Source: Halichondria panicea (Eukaryota; Porifera; Demospongiae; Suberitida; Halichondriidae). From it: a stretch of 64,000 bases of DNA. The position numbers and the translations under genes are program-made. Position 1 is the first letter of the stretch. Every line of letters starts with the position of its first letter. The notes beneath the pieces are model-generated. The model was not told the origin of the DNA. It saw only the letters and a list, made by a program, of their open reading frames with translations, and ran no database searches. This document shows, one piece after another, positions 36,364 through 48,557 of the stretch. The stretch covers positions 7,332,273 to 7,396,272 of the forward strand of contig NC_087378.1 of assembly GCF_963675165.1 (NCBI RefSeq). The letters are read 5' to 3'.

Positions 36364-38255
36364 CTAAACTTTAGCAGATGTTTTAGATTCTAAAATTAAT
36401 TGTAGGGCAAAATTTTTCTCAAAGTCATTGGTGTACACAGATTCACGATTGGGTCCACCTACAGGGTTGGTGTTTTGAGGTATTTCCATTTTTATAGTCT
36501 CTTCTTTTTTGTTCTCTATGTCTTTAGAATCTGTCCTGTGTCTTTGGTATTGTAAGACAATAGCGATAGCTACAACAACAGCGGCTACTATCAGCACGAT
36601 CACGACCACTGCTCCGACAGCACCTCCGACAGCACCTCCAACAGCACCTCCAGATACAGGTACATTAGGATTCAGTGCCCCCACCATGCCTGGAGTACAA
36701 ACACGAGCATGTGTAAAACAAAATTATTATAGCAGATGGGGTCGTTTAAACAAGCATACCGTTATAAAGTAATCCTGGAAATGCATCAATAATTAGTTTG
36801 GATAATCTGACACAAATTACGATAGCTACTGATTAAGCGCAAGGGTATTGAATTGGTAATGCGATAACAGTCGTGTGGGTATAATAATTATATACCTAGA
36901 GAACTCAAAGTAGTCCCATCGTTGGTTGTCATAGTATTGTTGGTTGTAACTGGAAATGTAGTGGCTGGAAATGTAGTGGGTGGAGGAGGCATTGTAGTGA
37001 GATCTGTATATAGGGTAATTGTCATGGGATTATCATTGAAATTGTACTTCTTATTATATTAGACAATGGGCATCACATGTTGAAATTAACACAAACTCAC
37101 ATAAGTACAAGGAAGTAACTATCTATTCCCACTTAGGATGTGGGGGATACAACAGCTGTCGGTGTGTGTGCGTACGTGTGTGTGTGTGTATAACTCACCT
37201 TGATGAACTGTCACACTAAATATCTTCCAAAAAGACCTAAAATCGCTTCGCCTCGGTTGCCTCACTTCACTTGCCACATAAATGAGCTGAGCACTGTCAC
37301 TTGCATTTAGTTGTAGCTCAACTTTAAAGTCGTAAAATAAAAAGCTTTGTCGATTAACAACAACTCCACTTTTATTAGGACAATTGCTGTTAGGTGTGTC
37401 ATCACAATTATACAGTAGGTTGGTTTGAGTTCCCCGATGTATTGTAAATATGTTGATGTCTTCTCTGCAGTTGCAACACCCGCCTGGAGAGTACATGATT
37501 CTAGTATCCAGGGTAACTCGTCCCTCTGTGACATTCAATTCTTCGTAGCAGCTGTTGCTACTTAATACCACACCCGGGCTGTACGTGAATGGAAATGGTG
37601 CGTCGCAAGTAGCAAAACGAGCCAAACCTGAAGTAGAGTACAATTTAGTAAACTATATACACGAAGATAAGATAGGGCGATTATCATTGAACAACTTACC
37701 ACTGACTATCACACAAGATATTGGTAACATGATCCCTTCAGTATTGGAGCAAGAGTAACGTCCCTCATCACTGGACTTAATACTTTCTATTCGCAGAGTT
37801 CGATCGTTGACCATTGTATAATTACCACCATCAAGGACAATAGCCTCTCCGATATCTTCACCACACGAATGTTTAAACACTGTGAAAGTCGGTGCAGTAA
37901 CAGAAGGGGGACATTCCAATTCAACAGAATCTCCAACCAGATGCTCTAAAGGTGGACAGACATAGTAGTATAAGTGTGGGCATGCACGTTTTGATCACTT
38001 TTATTAGAGTTTTCCAACCAGATACATGTATGACTACTCAGTTATTCGATCATCAAAATTTAAATTCTTAGATAAATAAATAATATGCTTACCATTTATT
38101 TGTTTTCCCAGGCAATTATTCAACAGACTGGTGCAGCCTGGGTTAATAGGTCCCCCAAGCCTGTCAGGATCATAGCATTGCAATTGCTGGCTACAGACGA
38201 GTTGAAGCACACACACAGACAGGTAGAGAACCCCTAACGATAGTCTTCGCAGCAT
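36364..38255 (-). CDS. Ig-family single-pass receptor A
   Basis: Five coding exons on the minus strand: 38255-38093, 37945-37700, 37627-37199, 37003-36896, 36689-36364; 423 residues. Exon 1 is a signal peptide plus a short two-cysteine N-terminus (LQCYDPDRLGG). Exon 2 is an Ig domain (VELECPP, SSDEGRYSCSN). Exon 3 is the unusual shared domain (EGRVTLDTRIMYSPGGCCNC, then VELQLNASDSAQLIYVASEV). Exon 4 is a Thr/Pro-rich mucin-like stalk. The last exon holds a Gly/Ala/Val membrane segment (VVVIVLIVAAVVVAIAIVL) and a ~60-residue tail with ESVYTNDF, whose Y-x-N pattern is the kind bound by Grb2 SH2. All introns are phase 1. A non-coding first exon ends at 39188. It is convergent with the Ig-Death gene. 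The ligand is unknown. Confidence 0.88.
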
Positions 38256-39187
38256 CTGAGAGAAGTTACATGTGTACAACACTTGTATCATAAATACATC
38301 GAATGTATTGATTTATAGAAATGATCATGCTTAGTGTTTATGTTCAAGAGTGTTGATGTTACTCTATTGGTTGCAATACCCCATGGGCCAAATAATAAAA
38401 TTATTGATATTAAACTGCAACTATTAGGGTAGAGCCCTCGTTAGTTAGTGGCTTCACATGAATTAACCCACACAAGAGAGGGCCTCTCCCAATGAATGTG
38501 AGGTGAGGGGAAATAATGTGTGAAACAAACAAGTCTTGAATATCACCAAAGTGGATTAGAGGGATTTCCCAACAGAAAGGAAATGAAATTCAATTTATAT
38601 CTATCTTGGGCTCCCTGAAAGATCCCTGGTTAGGTTAGTCCTCCCCCGTGTGTGTGGGCTGCTACACTATTGAGACACCCATCATGTAGTCAGTACAATA
38701 GGAGATTATACTGATACATGTGTACAGGTACACAGGAACATATTAAGGGCCTGAGGGGACAGATTGTTATCATTCTAGTAGCAACAGTGCATAATGGGTT
38801 ACCTATAAGTAAACGTAAACCCTAACACACTTTTTCCTATTACGAAATCTCGCTGTAAGAATAGGATAGCGCCTAGTGGCTGGGATAGGGGATTTTCAAT
38901 AAGAAAACTGTGAACGATAAAAGTAAACAGTACAACAGCTAGTGTAAGAATGTGAGAACAGGAAGAGCATTAATTTATGATTATGAAAGGTCACATTTAA
39001 TATTAATGACCATTCTTTAAGCATGTCTTCTGGTACTTATTCAGATAGCACAGAATAAGACATATTTAGCTAAAATTATACAGCAACAGTTTATACATGC
39101 TCTAGCTAACTAGAGAGCTATGTGGTTTTAATACATCACCACATAGATCTAATTTAATATAAACAAGCAGCAGAAAATTCCACTCAC

Positions 39188-39290
39188 TGTTGATATATAA
39201 TGATGTGTCCTCCTAGGAGCCAGGTACCGGATACTGCAGTGGAGGTTAGCTGTTCTGTTCTAGCACACACTGTACATACATAAAATGTGA
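39188..39290 (-). promoter_or_regulatory. Probable 5' UTR exon and promoter of receptor A
   Basis: Read on the minus strand this block ends ATCAACA|GTGAGTGG, a good donor, and could join the acceptor AACTTCTCTCAG just before the ATG at 38255. The block (CTCCTAGGAGCCAGGTAC, GCAGTGGAGGTTAGCTGTTC) is strongly conserved at 49538-49650, upstream of the receptor A pseudogene, while neighbouring DNA differs more. Confidence 0.6.
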
Positions 39291-40882
39291 CCTATCTTTT
39301 ATTAGCTAACTGAGGTACATCCCCGGCCTCTGCAATACAAGGTACGCCCATTAGCTCATTAATGGCCGCCCTCAAAAAATGCTTGCTCGCTCTACAAAAT
39401 CGGCCTGGGAACAGTGTAGTCTGGCCTAGCCTCTACACAGGCTCTCCTTTTTCTGTTCTTTATCACAATCGTTCAATAAGATAAAATACTGTATTAATTG
39501 TTCAATGAGATAAAATACGGTATTAATTGGAGGAATAAAGAAAGAAATAGACGTAAAGTTAGGAAAAAGGAGAGCCTGTATCGGGAAGTCGCGTGAGGGT
39601 AGAAGGGTGGTAGAAGGGTGAAAATGAGCGTGGGCATGCTGAGCTAGAGATGTTGGACTGCCCACGCAGAGATCTATGACTAATAAAACTTTGCCTGCAG
39701 CAAGCTGGACATGGACTTGGAACTGGAAGTTTGCAAGCACTAGAGCTAGCTATACCTTAGGCTTAGCTAGATGATCTACTAGTCTAGATTGTGTGTTCAG
39801 ATTCTATCCTATTCTATCAGACTATCACCTTTTCTTGTGTCTTTCTACATGCTATAGTCTATACAGGTTAGATCAAGAATAGCTTAGTCATCATTATCAT
39901 ATAGCAGGTAGCTACTGCCACCAGAGCTGGCCACGCTGGTTCTCGATATAAATATATATGTCTTTCTATGATTTATGGATGAACAGTGACAACAGCAAGA
40001 AAAAGTAAGGCCTGGGAACGAGGCTAGTCTGGCCCAGAGGAGGATGGACACGAAGCCAAAAAGTTAATAATGACGTAGTCTTTATTAAAATAATTAAAAT
40101 ACTTGAACCTTGAACCTACTTTATCAAGCTCTTTTCTAGCCAGCAGGCCACCTTTTCATTCTGGAAACAAGAGTATACTTAGATGATGATAATTATAGCT
40201 GAGCTATACATTCACTCTATAGCACGGTAGCTCCTACTTTATAAAGGTCAGAGGTCAGTTTGACATGACAGAACTACGACCTTTGTGAGAGGTCACCCCT
40301 TTTAGGCACTGCACGATTTCTCTGGAGGGGCGCAGTAGCTAAAAGTTAACTAATTTGCAGCAGCAATAACATGAAGGGGCTACTTTATCACAAGAATCAG
40401 GGCGCGATGTGCAGTCAAACTTGCAAATTTACTGCACAAAACATAAGCTCACGTGATGATTATTAGTGACCTTTTGACCCTGTCCACCCTCCTCTGGTCT
40501 GGCCCCAGACCACTCCCTTGCACGTGATCTGACATGTGCCGGGAGGAGTCTGGCCTCGAGACTAGGAACAGTCCCAGACCACTCCCTTGCACGTGATCTG
40601 ACATGTGCCCGGGAGGAGTCTGGCCTCGAGACTAGGAACAGTGTATTTGTGTTCCCTGCGGCCTGGGATCGAGGTATCTATAATTATTTTGCTGGTAATA
40701 ATATTACCAGCAAAATAACAGACAGGAGCAGATTACAGAACTGCTCCTGGGGCGTATAAAGTATATAGGCATATAATTATGGTATTATATTAATTGCCTT
40801 ATTGCTCACAGAAAAATCTAAGCAGCACAAAGCGCATGCAAATGCATGCAACACAACAGGATAAAAATATTGATTTTATGCA
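39291..40882. other. Repeat-filled spacer between receptors A and B
   Basis: No gene seen. Contents: an inverted-repeat element about 39430-39585 (ends CAGGCTCTCCTTTTT / AAAAAGGAGAGCCTG); another about 40030-40500 (ends CCAGAGGAGGATGGACA / TGTCCACCCTCCTCTGG); two 69-bp tandem units at 40504-40641; and a short perfect palindrome around 40685-40719 (TTATTTTGCTGGTAATA arms). Confidence 0.65.
40504..40641 (+). repeat. Two 69-bp tandem units
   Basis: The unit from CCAGACCACTCCCTTGCACG to GGCCTCGAGACTAGGAACAG occurs twice in a row with a single-base length difference. Confidence 0.88.
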
Positions 40883-41344
40883 CTACGCAGCAATAGACAC
40901 AGATTCAAGAGTTGTTGACAGTTCATGAGGAGCAGCTTGTCCTTTAAAACTTGAGAAATTTTTCGACCCTCTCCTGTCATCAATCTCTGCATAAATCGAA
41001 TCGTCGTTTTTGTTTTTGAATGGACTTTTGATACCGGTGGTATTATGTTTTCTTCTTCCGTACTGGCAATAAACAAATACACTTCCAATCATGACTAGTA
41101 GTGCTAGTAGACAAACAGCTGATGTCACCACCCCAACCACAAGTGCTATAAAAGAGAGATAGGCACTTTACTAAATTTGGTATTAAACTTAAGGGGATAT
41201 TCAAAATTGAGACTGTAAAATGTACCCATCTAGTAACGTGGCTGGGTATTAAATAATTATACAAATTTACCGGTAATTGTACTAGGCTCAGCGGGTGTGT
41301 TTACTGTTGATAGCTCAGTAGTAGAGGACGTGGGGTCTGTGTCT

Positions 41345-41439
<95 letters not shown>

Positions 41440-42709
41440 ATGTGTGTGGTGTGTATGGCAAAAACTCACCAGGTGGGTCCGAGATGAGCACAGTAAAATC
41501 TTTGTTGTATAAATTTGTGCTACTAGGGCTCATCGGCACAATTCCAGCCACAACGAGTTCAAATTTACTCTCGTTGACTTCCATACACAGTGGTGGTATT
41601 GTAAGAGTAAAATTAAAAGGATTTCCAATTCGTATAAATTCTCCAGATATATTACGACAAGTCCTGTTTTGATCACAACTATACCACCGTTGAAGATTCA
41701 AGTTATTAAAAGCATTGACGAAATTAAATCTAGCAATTTCCTGTTTACATTTGCACACACTGGTCGAGTCAAACCTGAGTCTAGTATTGAACGTCACCGG
41801 GTCACCTCTGAATACTTCAACCGTTTCAACACAAGATGAGCCCTCTTCTGTCACCATACACGACTCGAATTCAACAGGATCTGAAACGAAAAAAACAGTT
41901 GATAATTAATTGCTACCTAGCCAGATACTATATACACTGTGATGTAGTCAATTTCAATGTCCGATGCATCTACATTATAATACATATATCAAAGTATTAT
42001 TCTGGACGGATTTTGGACTACAAACAAACCCTAAAATACATTTAGTTATTAGCTTACTTATCACTAGCACACAGAATGTCATCGCCTCTGGTCCAGTACA
42101 TCGGTACAGCCCTTCATCTTGAGGCTGCAAGTTGATGATTCGGAGTGTATTACCACTGACCGTATATTTACTGCTGTCACCAGTGTTAAACGTTATGAAA
42201 GTTGCGCTCATATCCGTAGCTGCGCTCACATCCGTAGCTAACTTTCTCTGAGTTAGAGTCTCTCCAGGAGGACAACGCAGATCGACGTCAGAAGCAACAC
42301 CTCGCTCCTCCACTTGCATTATGTAGGGGAAAACATCAAGTTCAAGCATGCAAACTATGTACTTGCACACCGGAATCAATCTAGAGACAATTAAAGCCAC
42401 AAAGTAACATGTGAAAAATGCTCAGCATACCAGGTTTCGTGTGTGGGGAAGGGGAACTTTGATATACAGGTGATTAATATATTCATCCAAAGAGGTATTC
42501 TAGGAAAATATGAATTTTGTAAATGTACCACTGACTAGGTAAAGAGTAAGAAACTGAATACAAACATGTTAGTAGCTATCGAGCAGCTAACCTGTAGCTT
42601 TATCACACTCAGTTTTAAATGCCTGATCAGCACAATCACAAGACTGTGCAAGTGTGCCTGCCATCCAGCACAGTAAGCAGAGCAGTCCCAAAACCTGTCT
42701 GTTGAACAT
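40883..42709 (-). CDS. Ig-family single-pass receptor B with ITIM-like tail
   Basis: Five exons on the minus strand: 42709-42592, 42312-42058, 41880-41470, 41336-41271, 41145-40883; 370 residues. Order: signal peptide (VLGLLCLLCWMAGTLA) with a short Cys-rich N-terminus (CDCADQAFKTEC); an Ig domain (VDLRCPPGE, PQDEGLYRCTG); the shared unusual domain (GDPVTFNTRLRFDSTSVCKC, ending FTVLISDPPG); a short Ser/Thr stalk; a membrane segment (VVTSAVCLLALLVMIGSVF); a basic stop-transfer YGRRK; and a ~60-residue tail with DDSIYAEIDD. S-I-Y-A-E-I fits the ITIM consensus [SIVL]-x-Y-x-x-[ILV], which in vertebrate receptors recruits SHP phosphatases. It is a diverged paralogue of receptor A with the same exon plan and all phase-1 introns. 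The acceptor of exon 2 (ATGCAAG) has a weak pyrimidine tract. The intron before the stalk exon is mostly CA repeat. Confidence 0.87.
41337..41469 (-). repeat. Microsatellite intron of receptor B
   Basis: On the minus strand this 133-base intron is GTGAGTTTTTGCC followed almost wholly by CA units, ending ACACAGACACAG at the acceptor of the stalk exon. Confidence 0.85.
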
Positions 42710-43346
42710 CGTGACCTGTGTGAACAACAACACAGCTCTAATTATCGCAGCATAGTTCACAACAATCACTTGTGATGTCCATTATCTAACACTGTATGGA
42801 CAGCCCCAGGAGCACATGATTACCATAACAACCGTGCACTATGAAAATAGTTAGAGTTACTGTTTATTGTCGAACACTACACAATGAACCAAAGAAATGA
42901 AAGTATTTGTGTTACAAGCAGGAATTATGCACATTGTGAAATAATTTGCAACTGTACTATACAGTCAAATTGAACGAAAGGTTTCTATTTACTGTGTGTG
43001 TGTGTGTGTGTGTGACGAAATGCTACGCAATACAATTAATACAATTGCCCTGTACAGGAAGTACGAACAGACATAAACAAATATTAAACACACTCATGAC
43101 ATGATCATTTCAACCACAAGCATGCCAAAGTCATTACTCTGACATACTAACAGGCACCACTGGGAATATTGGTCTACAATACTTCAGGAGAGGAGTTGTA
43201 TTAATAGGTGCACACTCCCACTGAGTCAATACCTCTAGCTATGTAAAGATACAGCAAGTCCGACATAGCTTGGCACTCACATGTAATTGTCTGGCTTAAA
43301 CTGATTAACGTATAAAAAAACATTATGTGGTGCTGCTATAAAATAA

Positions 43347-43680
43347 TACCATAAGACCTCGATTTAAGGCGACACTTTAAATAATTACAAAGCCAGAGGT
43401 CGGTTCTTTTAGAGGTTGAAAATTATGTTGAAGTCCTGGTGTCGCATATTAGTCTACTTGCCTCGATTTTAGGCTGCTTAAATATGTATTTTCTAGTGGG
43501 CTAGAATTGAGGTTAGGGTGTGGCTACATTTACCTCCATTTAGGACGCGACATTAAAAATTAAATTAATTGTCAACACAGCAGCTGTCGCTACTTTTAGA
43601 GGTCAGAAAATTGCCTTGTCCATGGAGTCTCGAGGGTGTCGTATATTTGGAGGGTTGCCTTAAATTGAAGTCTTACGGTA
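43347..43680. repeat. MITE with TACCATAAGACCTC ends
   Basis: Left end TACCATAAGACCTCGATTTA, right end reverse complement TACCGTAAGACTTCAATTTA, both followed by AGGC. Internal TTTTAGAGGT words appear on both sides. TA at both edges. Confidence 0.75.
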
Positions 43681-44094
43681 ATTATGGGCGGAAATGTCCA
43701 AGTGGCACTTTAAATTCAGACGATTTATGCGATACACTTGTATCTATACTCTTCTCAAAACAAAGCTCCCTAACAGGCTTCAAAAATACATTGACACTTT
43801 TCTGGAGAAGGTATAAACAAACAAACACTCAATCTACTGAACCATAGCTAGTGTGCAACTCCATTGTAAATGGTTCATCTACAATTCACCGGTAGTGTAG
43901 TGTGGGGTTGTGCACATCCTATAACACCTCTACTCAACCATTAACAGATATAATTCCAAGAGAACTATTCCCATCATTTTCACACCTTTCTCTGATTTAT
44001 GGTGACCCCCTCTCACATTGTAGCTAGACACACAACTCACTTTGCTCAGCCTGTCTCTTGAGTACGTACACACGTCGTTCTTCGATTCTTCATA

Positions 44095-44332
44095 TACCGT
44101 ATAGCGCGAAATTTTCGAGGCACTTATATTTCGTGGATTGGCCTCTAAAAACCATTTCGTTGCACAATGTTCGCGGAATAGCTGCTTACCGGAAGCCACG
44201 CCTTTAAATCTTTGCATGATAGCAGGTAATTCTAATTAAAGAACACTTTTTGTGGACTTAATTTTCGTGTAGAATTCTAACCCACGAAATCCGCGAAAAT
44301 TAAGCCCCTCGAAAATTTCGCGCTATACGGTA
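44095..44332. repeat. MITE copy 5, best-preserved TIRs
   Basis: Both ends read TACCGTATAGCGCGAAATTT and continue identically through TCGAGG. Internal TTCGTGGATT/AATCCACGAA-like blocks are present. This is the cleanest member of the TACCGTATAGC family in the window. Confidence 0.88.
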
Positions 44333-44751
44333 CAAGTTATAGTTATACCACACCCATACATGTAATATCTAGCCACCGGCTGGGAAATACCCATACAGAC
44401 AAATGATATTCACTGACACGGCATTCTTGGAACCACAATAAGAGTTCTTGTTAGAACTTTAATGCTATAGCTAGCTATAGGTGCGTAGCTATATTAAATA
44501 GCTAGATAATGCCTGCACTACTGCATACTCAAATCCTGCCAGCTGCATCTCCTCATGCAAAGATTGTGTTAATTACTACAGCTGTAAAACACACACACAG
44601 TTAGCTTTACAGTGAGGCATTCATGTTTAACCGCTATTTTAATCGATTGGCAAAAATTAAACAGAATTAAAACAGAACATTAAAATATCGGCATGATAAT
44701 TATAGGGTAAGTATAGGACAATCATTCGACATCATTTTTTCATAGTGAAAG

Positions 44752-45456
44752 TTAATAGTCTGTTGTAGTCATTTCTTCCCTGAGGCCATATGCACTGTTC
44801 TCAGTTGTTAGAGGGTCTACCTGACGGAAGGTTGACATAGCGATGAGGGGATTCAGTGGGCACAATGTCTGCCAGAAAGAAAACCGTAAAACAGTTTTAG
44901 TGATATAGCATCCAAACATAATAATTATTATTTTAGATCATATTTTACAGTAGAGGTAAGGTGAACAATCCAAACAATACGATGGACGAAAACTAAATAG
45001 AGTAATAGTGTACATGCAGTCTTCCAAGACTCCGGGAAGTGCACTTCATCACACTCTATATGGATCCTATGGGATTAATTTAACAGAAAGACTTATAGCA
45101 ATCTCTGATTCTGTATGTACATTTAAGTCAGTGAAGATGGCATGTAACAGAGACAATAAACATATAGATAAGAAAAGACTAAACTTACTAACTGTGATCG
45201 TCAATGACAGTGACGATGGGAGGTAAACATGATTATAATATACTCACTGCATTCTTACCGGACATTGGAGTGAACGAGTTGATGACAGGGGCAGGAGAAT
45301 TGTCCCCCTCAATAACGAAACGATCAGTGGAGCACTCTTGCATCACCTCACAACTATACCTCCACCCACACCACCCACATGCGAACTCTGACCCTATTCT
45401 GGCCGCAATACATTCTGAACATCCACTGGCCAAATCACGACAATCATACAGCGTCA
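44752..45456 (-). pseudogene. Fragment of the receptor tyrosine kinase: PSI exon joined to tail exon, kinase missing
   Basis: Minus strand. 45456-45259 copies the PSI exon of the kinase gene at 61332-61141 ([25 protein letters not shown]), still open, with a 6-bp in-frame insertion and intact AG/GT. 44868-44752 copies the last tail exon (52528-52410), but a one-base insertion in the CTACCTGACGG region breaks the frame. Between them are stretches resembling kinase-gene introns (near 45000-45060 like 53725-53770; near 45104-45180 like 57163-57230). All exons for IPT, membrane and kinase regions are absent. It is a collapsed duplicate rather than a working gene. Confidence 0.8.
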
Positions 45457-46387
45457 CTGCATGTGTATTTTATGGTGTACATGTAATGAATGACAAAATT
45501 ATACTACAAAAAATTTAGTTCATAGAATACCCAAATGTATCTAGATTAAGGGTGCTGTGAGCAAACGGCAGGTTAACACGAAACAGAAAAACAGACGGGA
45601 ACAGAAAAAGCAAACAGCCCGACCTTGAGAGTTGAGAATGATGGGTTTAATGGTATACCAACCCTCCCCATTTCATCTATTGCATTTAAAGTCAAGTATA
45701 CACTGAACATTGGGGCCATGCCGATATAAATTTATGACTTACATGGACTGCATGTCGCATGGTGGATCGACGTAACAGTACTTGGTTTGGCTTTACTATA
45801 GATACCGTAGACGCGCGCGTTATATTATAAGCGGAGGCACCTATAATCCCACAGGAACGACATGTCAGCGCTTAAGAGCGCCTAATAGAACCTTTTAGTG
45901 TGCGCCATTTAGTGAAACGCAAAACTTGTGCGCTCAATGCCATTAACAATGGCTCTTTTGCAGCTGCTGAGCTTACCTTCACTTTTGACAGTATGTTAGC
46001 AGACACAACATATATAAATCAGTTTGGAGACCTGCTGTAGGATAGACTACTGCTAGAGCTGATTACTAAATAAAGAGTAATTCAGTAAGGATCAAGACAC
46101 AGTTGGACCTAATTAAACTTAACAATGAATGGCGCCTAATAGCGCGCGCATATACGATTTTGTATATATCATACTGTGCTTGAGGGAGGCCTCATGCATG
46201 TTGTCCTTTTTCCTGCATGTGCTAGCAGGAGTTAATTCATACCGATTAGCTGATGAATGCATGGGGATGGTGGGAATGGGAAACCTCAAATCCTCTAGCA
46301 TTATGGTTCTAGCAAATTATGCTCAGGCATTAGTATAGATATCAGTGTGCATGTGTGCGTGTGTGTGTTTGCGTGTTTACAACTCAC
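45457..46387. other. Spacer between kinase fragment and receptor A pseudogene
   Basis: No gene seen. Possible diverged inverted ends with GCGCGCG cores near 45813 and 46141, enclosing unclassified sequence; weak evidence for a mobile element. Confidence 0.4.
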
Positions 46388-47365
46388 CTTGATTGACTGT
46401 CACACTAAATATCTTCCAGAAATACCTAAAATCGTTTCGCCCGGTTGCCTCAATTCACTTGCCACATAAATGAGCTGAGCACTGTCACTTGCATTTAGTT
46501 GTAGCTCAACTTTAAAGTCATAAAATAAAGAGCTTTGTCAATTCACAACAACTCCATTTTTATTAGGACAATCGCTGTTGATCATCACAATTATACAGTA
46601 TGGAGTTGATTGGGGTTTCCAAGCGTATTGTAAATATGTTGATGTCTTCTCTGCAGTTGCAACACCCACCTGGAGAGTACATGATTCTAGTATCCAGGGT
46701 AACTCGTCCCTCTGTGACATTTATTTCTTCGTAGCAGCTGTTGCTACGTGATACCACACCCGGGCTGTACGTGAATGGATTTGGTGGGTCACAAGTAGCA
46801 AAACGAGCCAAACCTGAAGTAGAGTACAATTTAGTAAACTATGGATGAATGAATGAGGTATTAGATTATCATTGAACAACACTGTTTAATTGTATTTCTA
46901 TATACTGCTTACCGCTGACTACCACACAAGATATTGGTAACACATTCCCTTCAGCATTGGAGCAAGTGTACAATCCCTCATCACCAGGCTGGACATTGTT
47001 TATTCGCAGAGTTTGGTTGTTGATAATTACCACCATCAGGGTCAATAGCCTCTCCGTTGGGATCTCCATCACACGAATGTTTGAATACTCTGAAAGTCAG
47101 TGCAGCAGCAGAAAGATCACATTGCAATACAACAGAATCTTCAACCATGCAGATACTCTAAAGAGGAATCAAATGCAAAATTTAATGAGTGTTGCAAGCT
47201 GCGCTGTGCTAATGCCTCTCGCCATGTTATGCTTTCGCTCTAGAGTATTATAGTAGGGAGAATAAGTTTTTTCTATAATATTAAAATTTACATTTGAATT
47301 TCATGCAAAGAAAGAGTGTTATAATCATATCTATCTGACTTGTGTGCATGCATCTATTGTATATG

Positions 47366-48009
47366 CAGGGGCGTAGGCAGGAATTTGAGGAAGGGGGGGC
47401 TGAGCTGTTAGGGCGCCAGAAACTACTTCGCGCGGAGCGCCGAAATGTTTCGTCTACCGGAAGCCACACCCCTAATTAATGACTCATTTCCGGGAAGTGA
47501 ACTCTATATCCTGCCAACAATCAGCTAGCTAGTAATAATTATAGCTATAATACTTTTAGTCTACGTGGATGACGCCTGGCAAATTCATCAACAATGTCTT
47601 CATCAGTACTCAGGCTGGCAATACTAGAGCTTGCCCTTGAGAAGTAGCGGTCCAGTTTCTGTGACATGTTGCTGCTTTCAATCAACCTTCTCAATCAACC
47701 TCTGTGGTAGATTATTAATCAGTTGCACATTGCGCATGTGCAAAGAAATAGCCACACCTTGCTTCAATTAATAATACTGCTAAAAGCTAGCTAGCTAGCC
47801 GTACGTAGCTAGCTAGCTTAGTTGCACTAAAGAATTAAAGTTACTAGTATAGTATAGCTAGCTCTTGGACATGCTGTTTGTCTGCCACTAATCTATACCA
47901 GTAATTCCCAGGCTGAAGACTCATCAGAGAAGGTGGGGCTCTTAGTGTGGTTTTTGCAGAGAAAGGGGGGGCTCCAGCCCCCAAAGCCCTCCCCCTCCCT
48001 ACGCCCCTG
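47366..48009. mobile_element. Non-autonomous DNA transposon, CAGGGGCGTAGG ends, 5-bp target duplication
   Basis: Inverted ends CAGGGGCGTAGGCAGG and (reverse complement of the right end) CAGGGGCGTAGGGAGG, flanked by ATATG at 47361-47365 and 48010-48014. 644 bp, no long reading frame. It is inserted in the first intron of the receptor A pseudogene; the intact receptor A lacks it. Confidence 0.85.
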
Positions 48010-48557
48010 ATATGGTATCAATGAAGTATTCTGTGGCTTACCAGGACCTCAAGAAAGATGAAATTAGATCCACTGGAATAAGCTGGGTGTGTCGATCAAG
48101 TTCACAAAATAATGGCTACTAAATAGCTAGCTGCTTTAGCAGCTCTTTTCTGACTCTTGTAGCTAGCTAACTAGCGCTTTAGTGCAAGGCTAACTAATAG
48201 AAACTTTGTGCAAACAAAAGATGCTACGAAAGATTCTGAAGAGGTTGCAATAACCTTCAACGTGAGTCAATAACTTGAGAAAGAAGCTTTAGTTTGCTAA
48301 TCCACAAATCAAAATCCAAGAGAACTTGACGTGGCTAGAAGCCTATAGAAGCTGTTAGTTTTCGTCGCATTGCAACTGTTGAGCAGTTACAGCTACTCTG
48401 TCTACATAATAGTTAGACACTGTTTAGGAAGTTTCTACATGATTTAGAAGCCCAAAGGGCTGGTTGTAGTATCCCGAACGCAGTGAAGGTTCTACTAGCC
48501 CTGAGGACTTCTAAATCATGTGGAAACTTCCTAAACAGTGTCTAAGCATTTTAGATC

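Larger units (their letters stand above)
42710..44751. other. Spacer upstream of receptor B
   Basis: No gene seen. Contains two inverted-repeat elements (43347-43680 and 44095-44332) and a short TG run near 42993. Confidence 0.65.

Noticed and set aside
41355-41672. Poly Cys-Val and poly Thr-His frames in the TG/CA tracts
   Set aside because: Translated microsatellite; the region is an intron and exon of receptor B on the minus strand.
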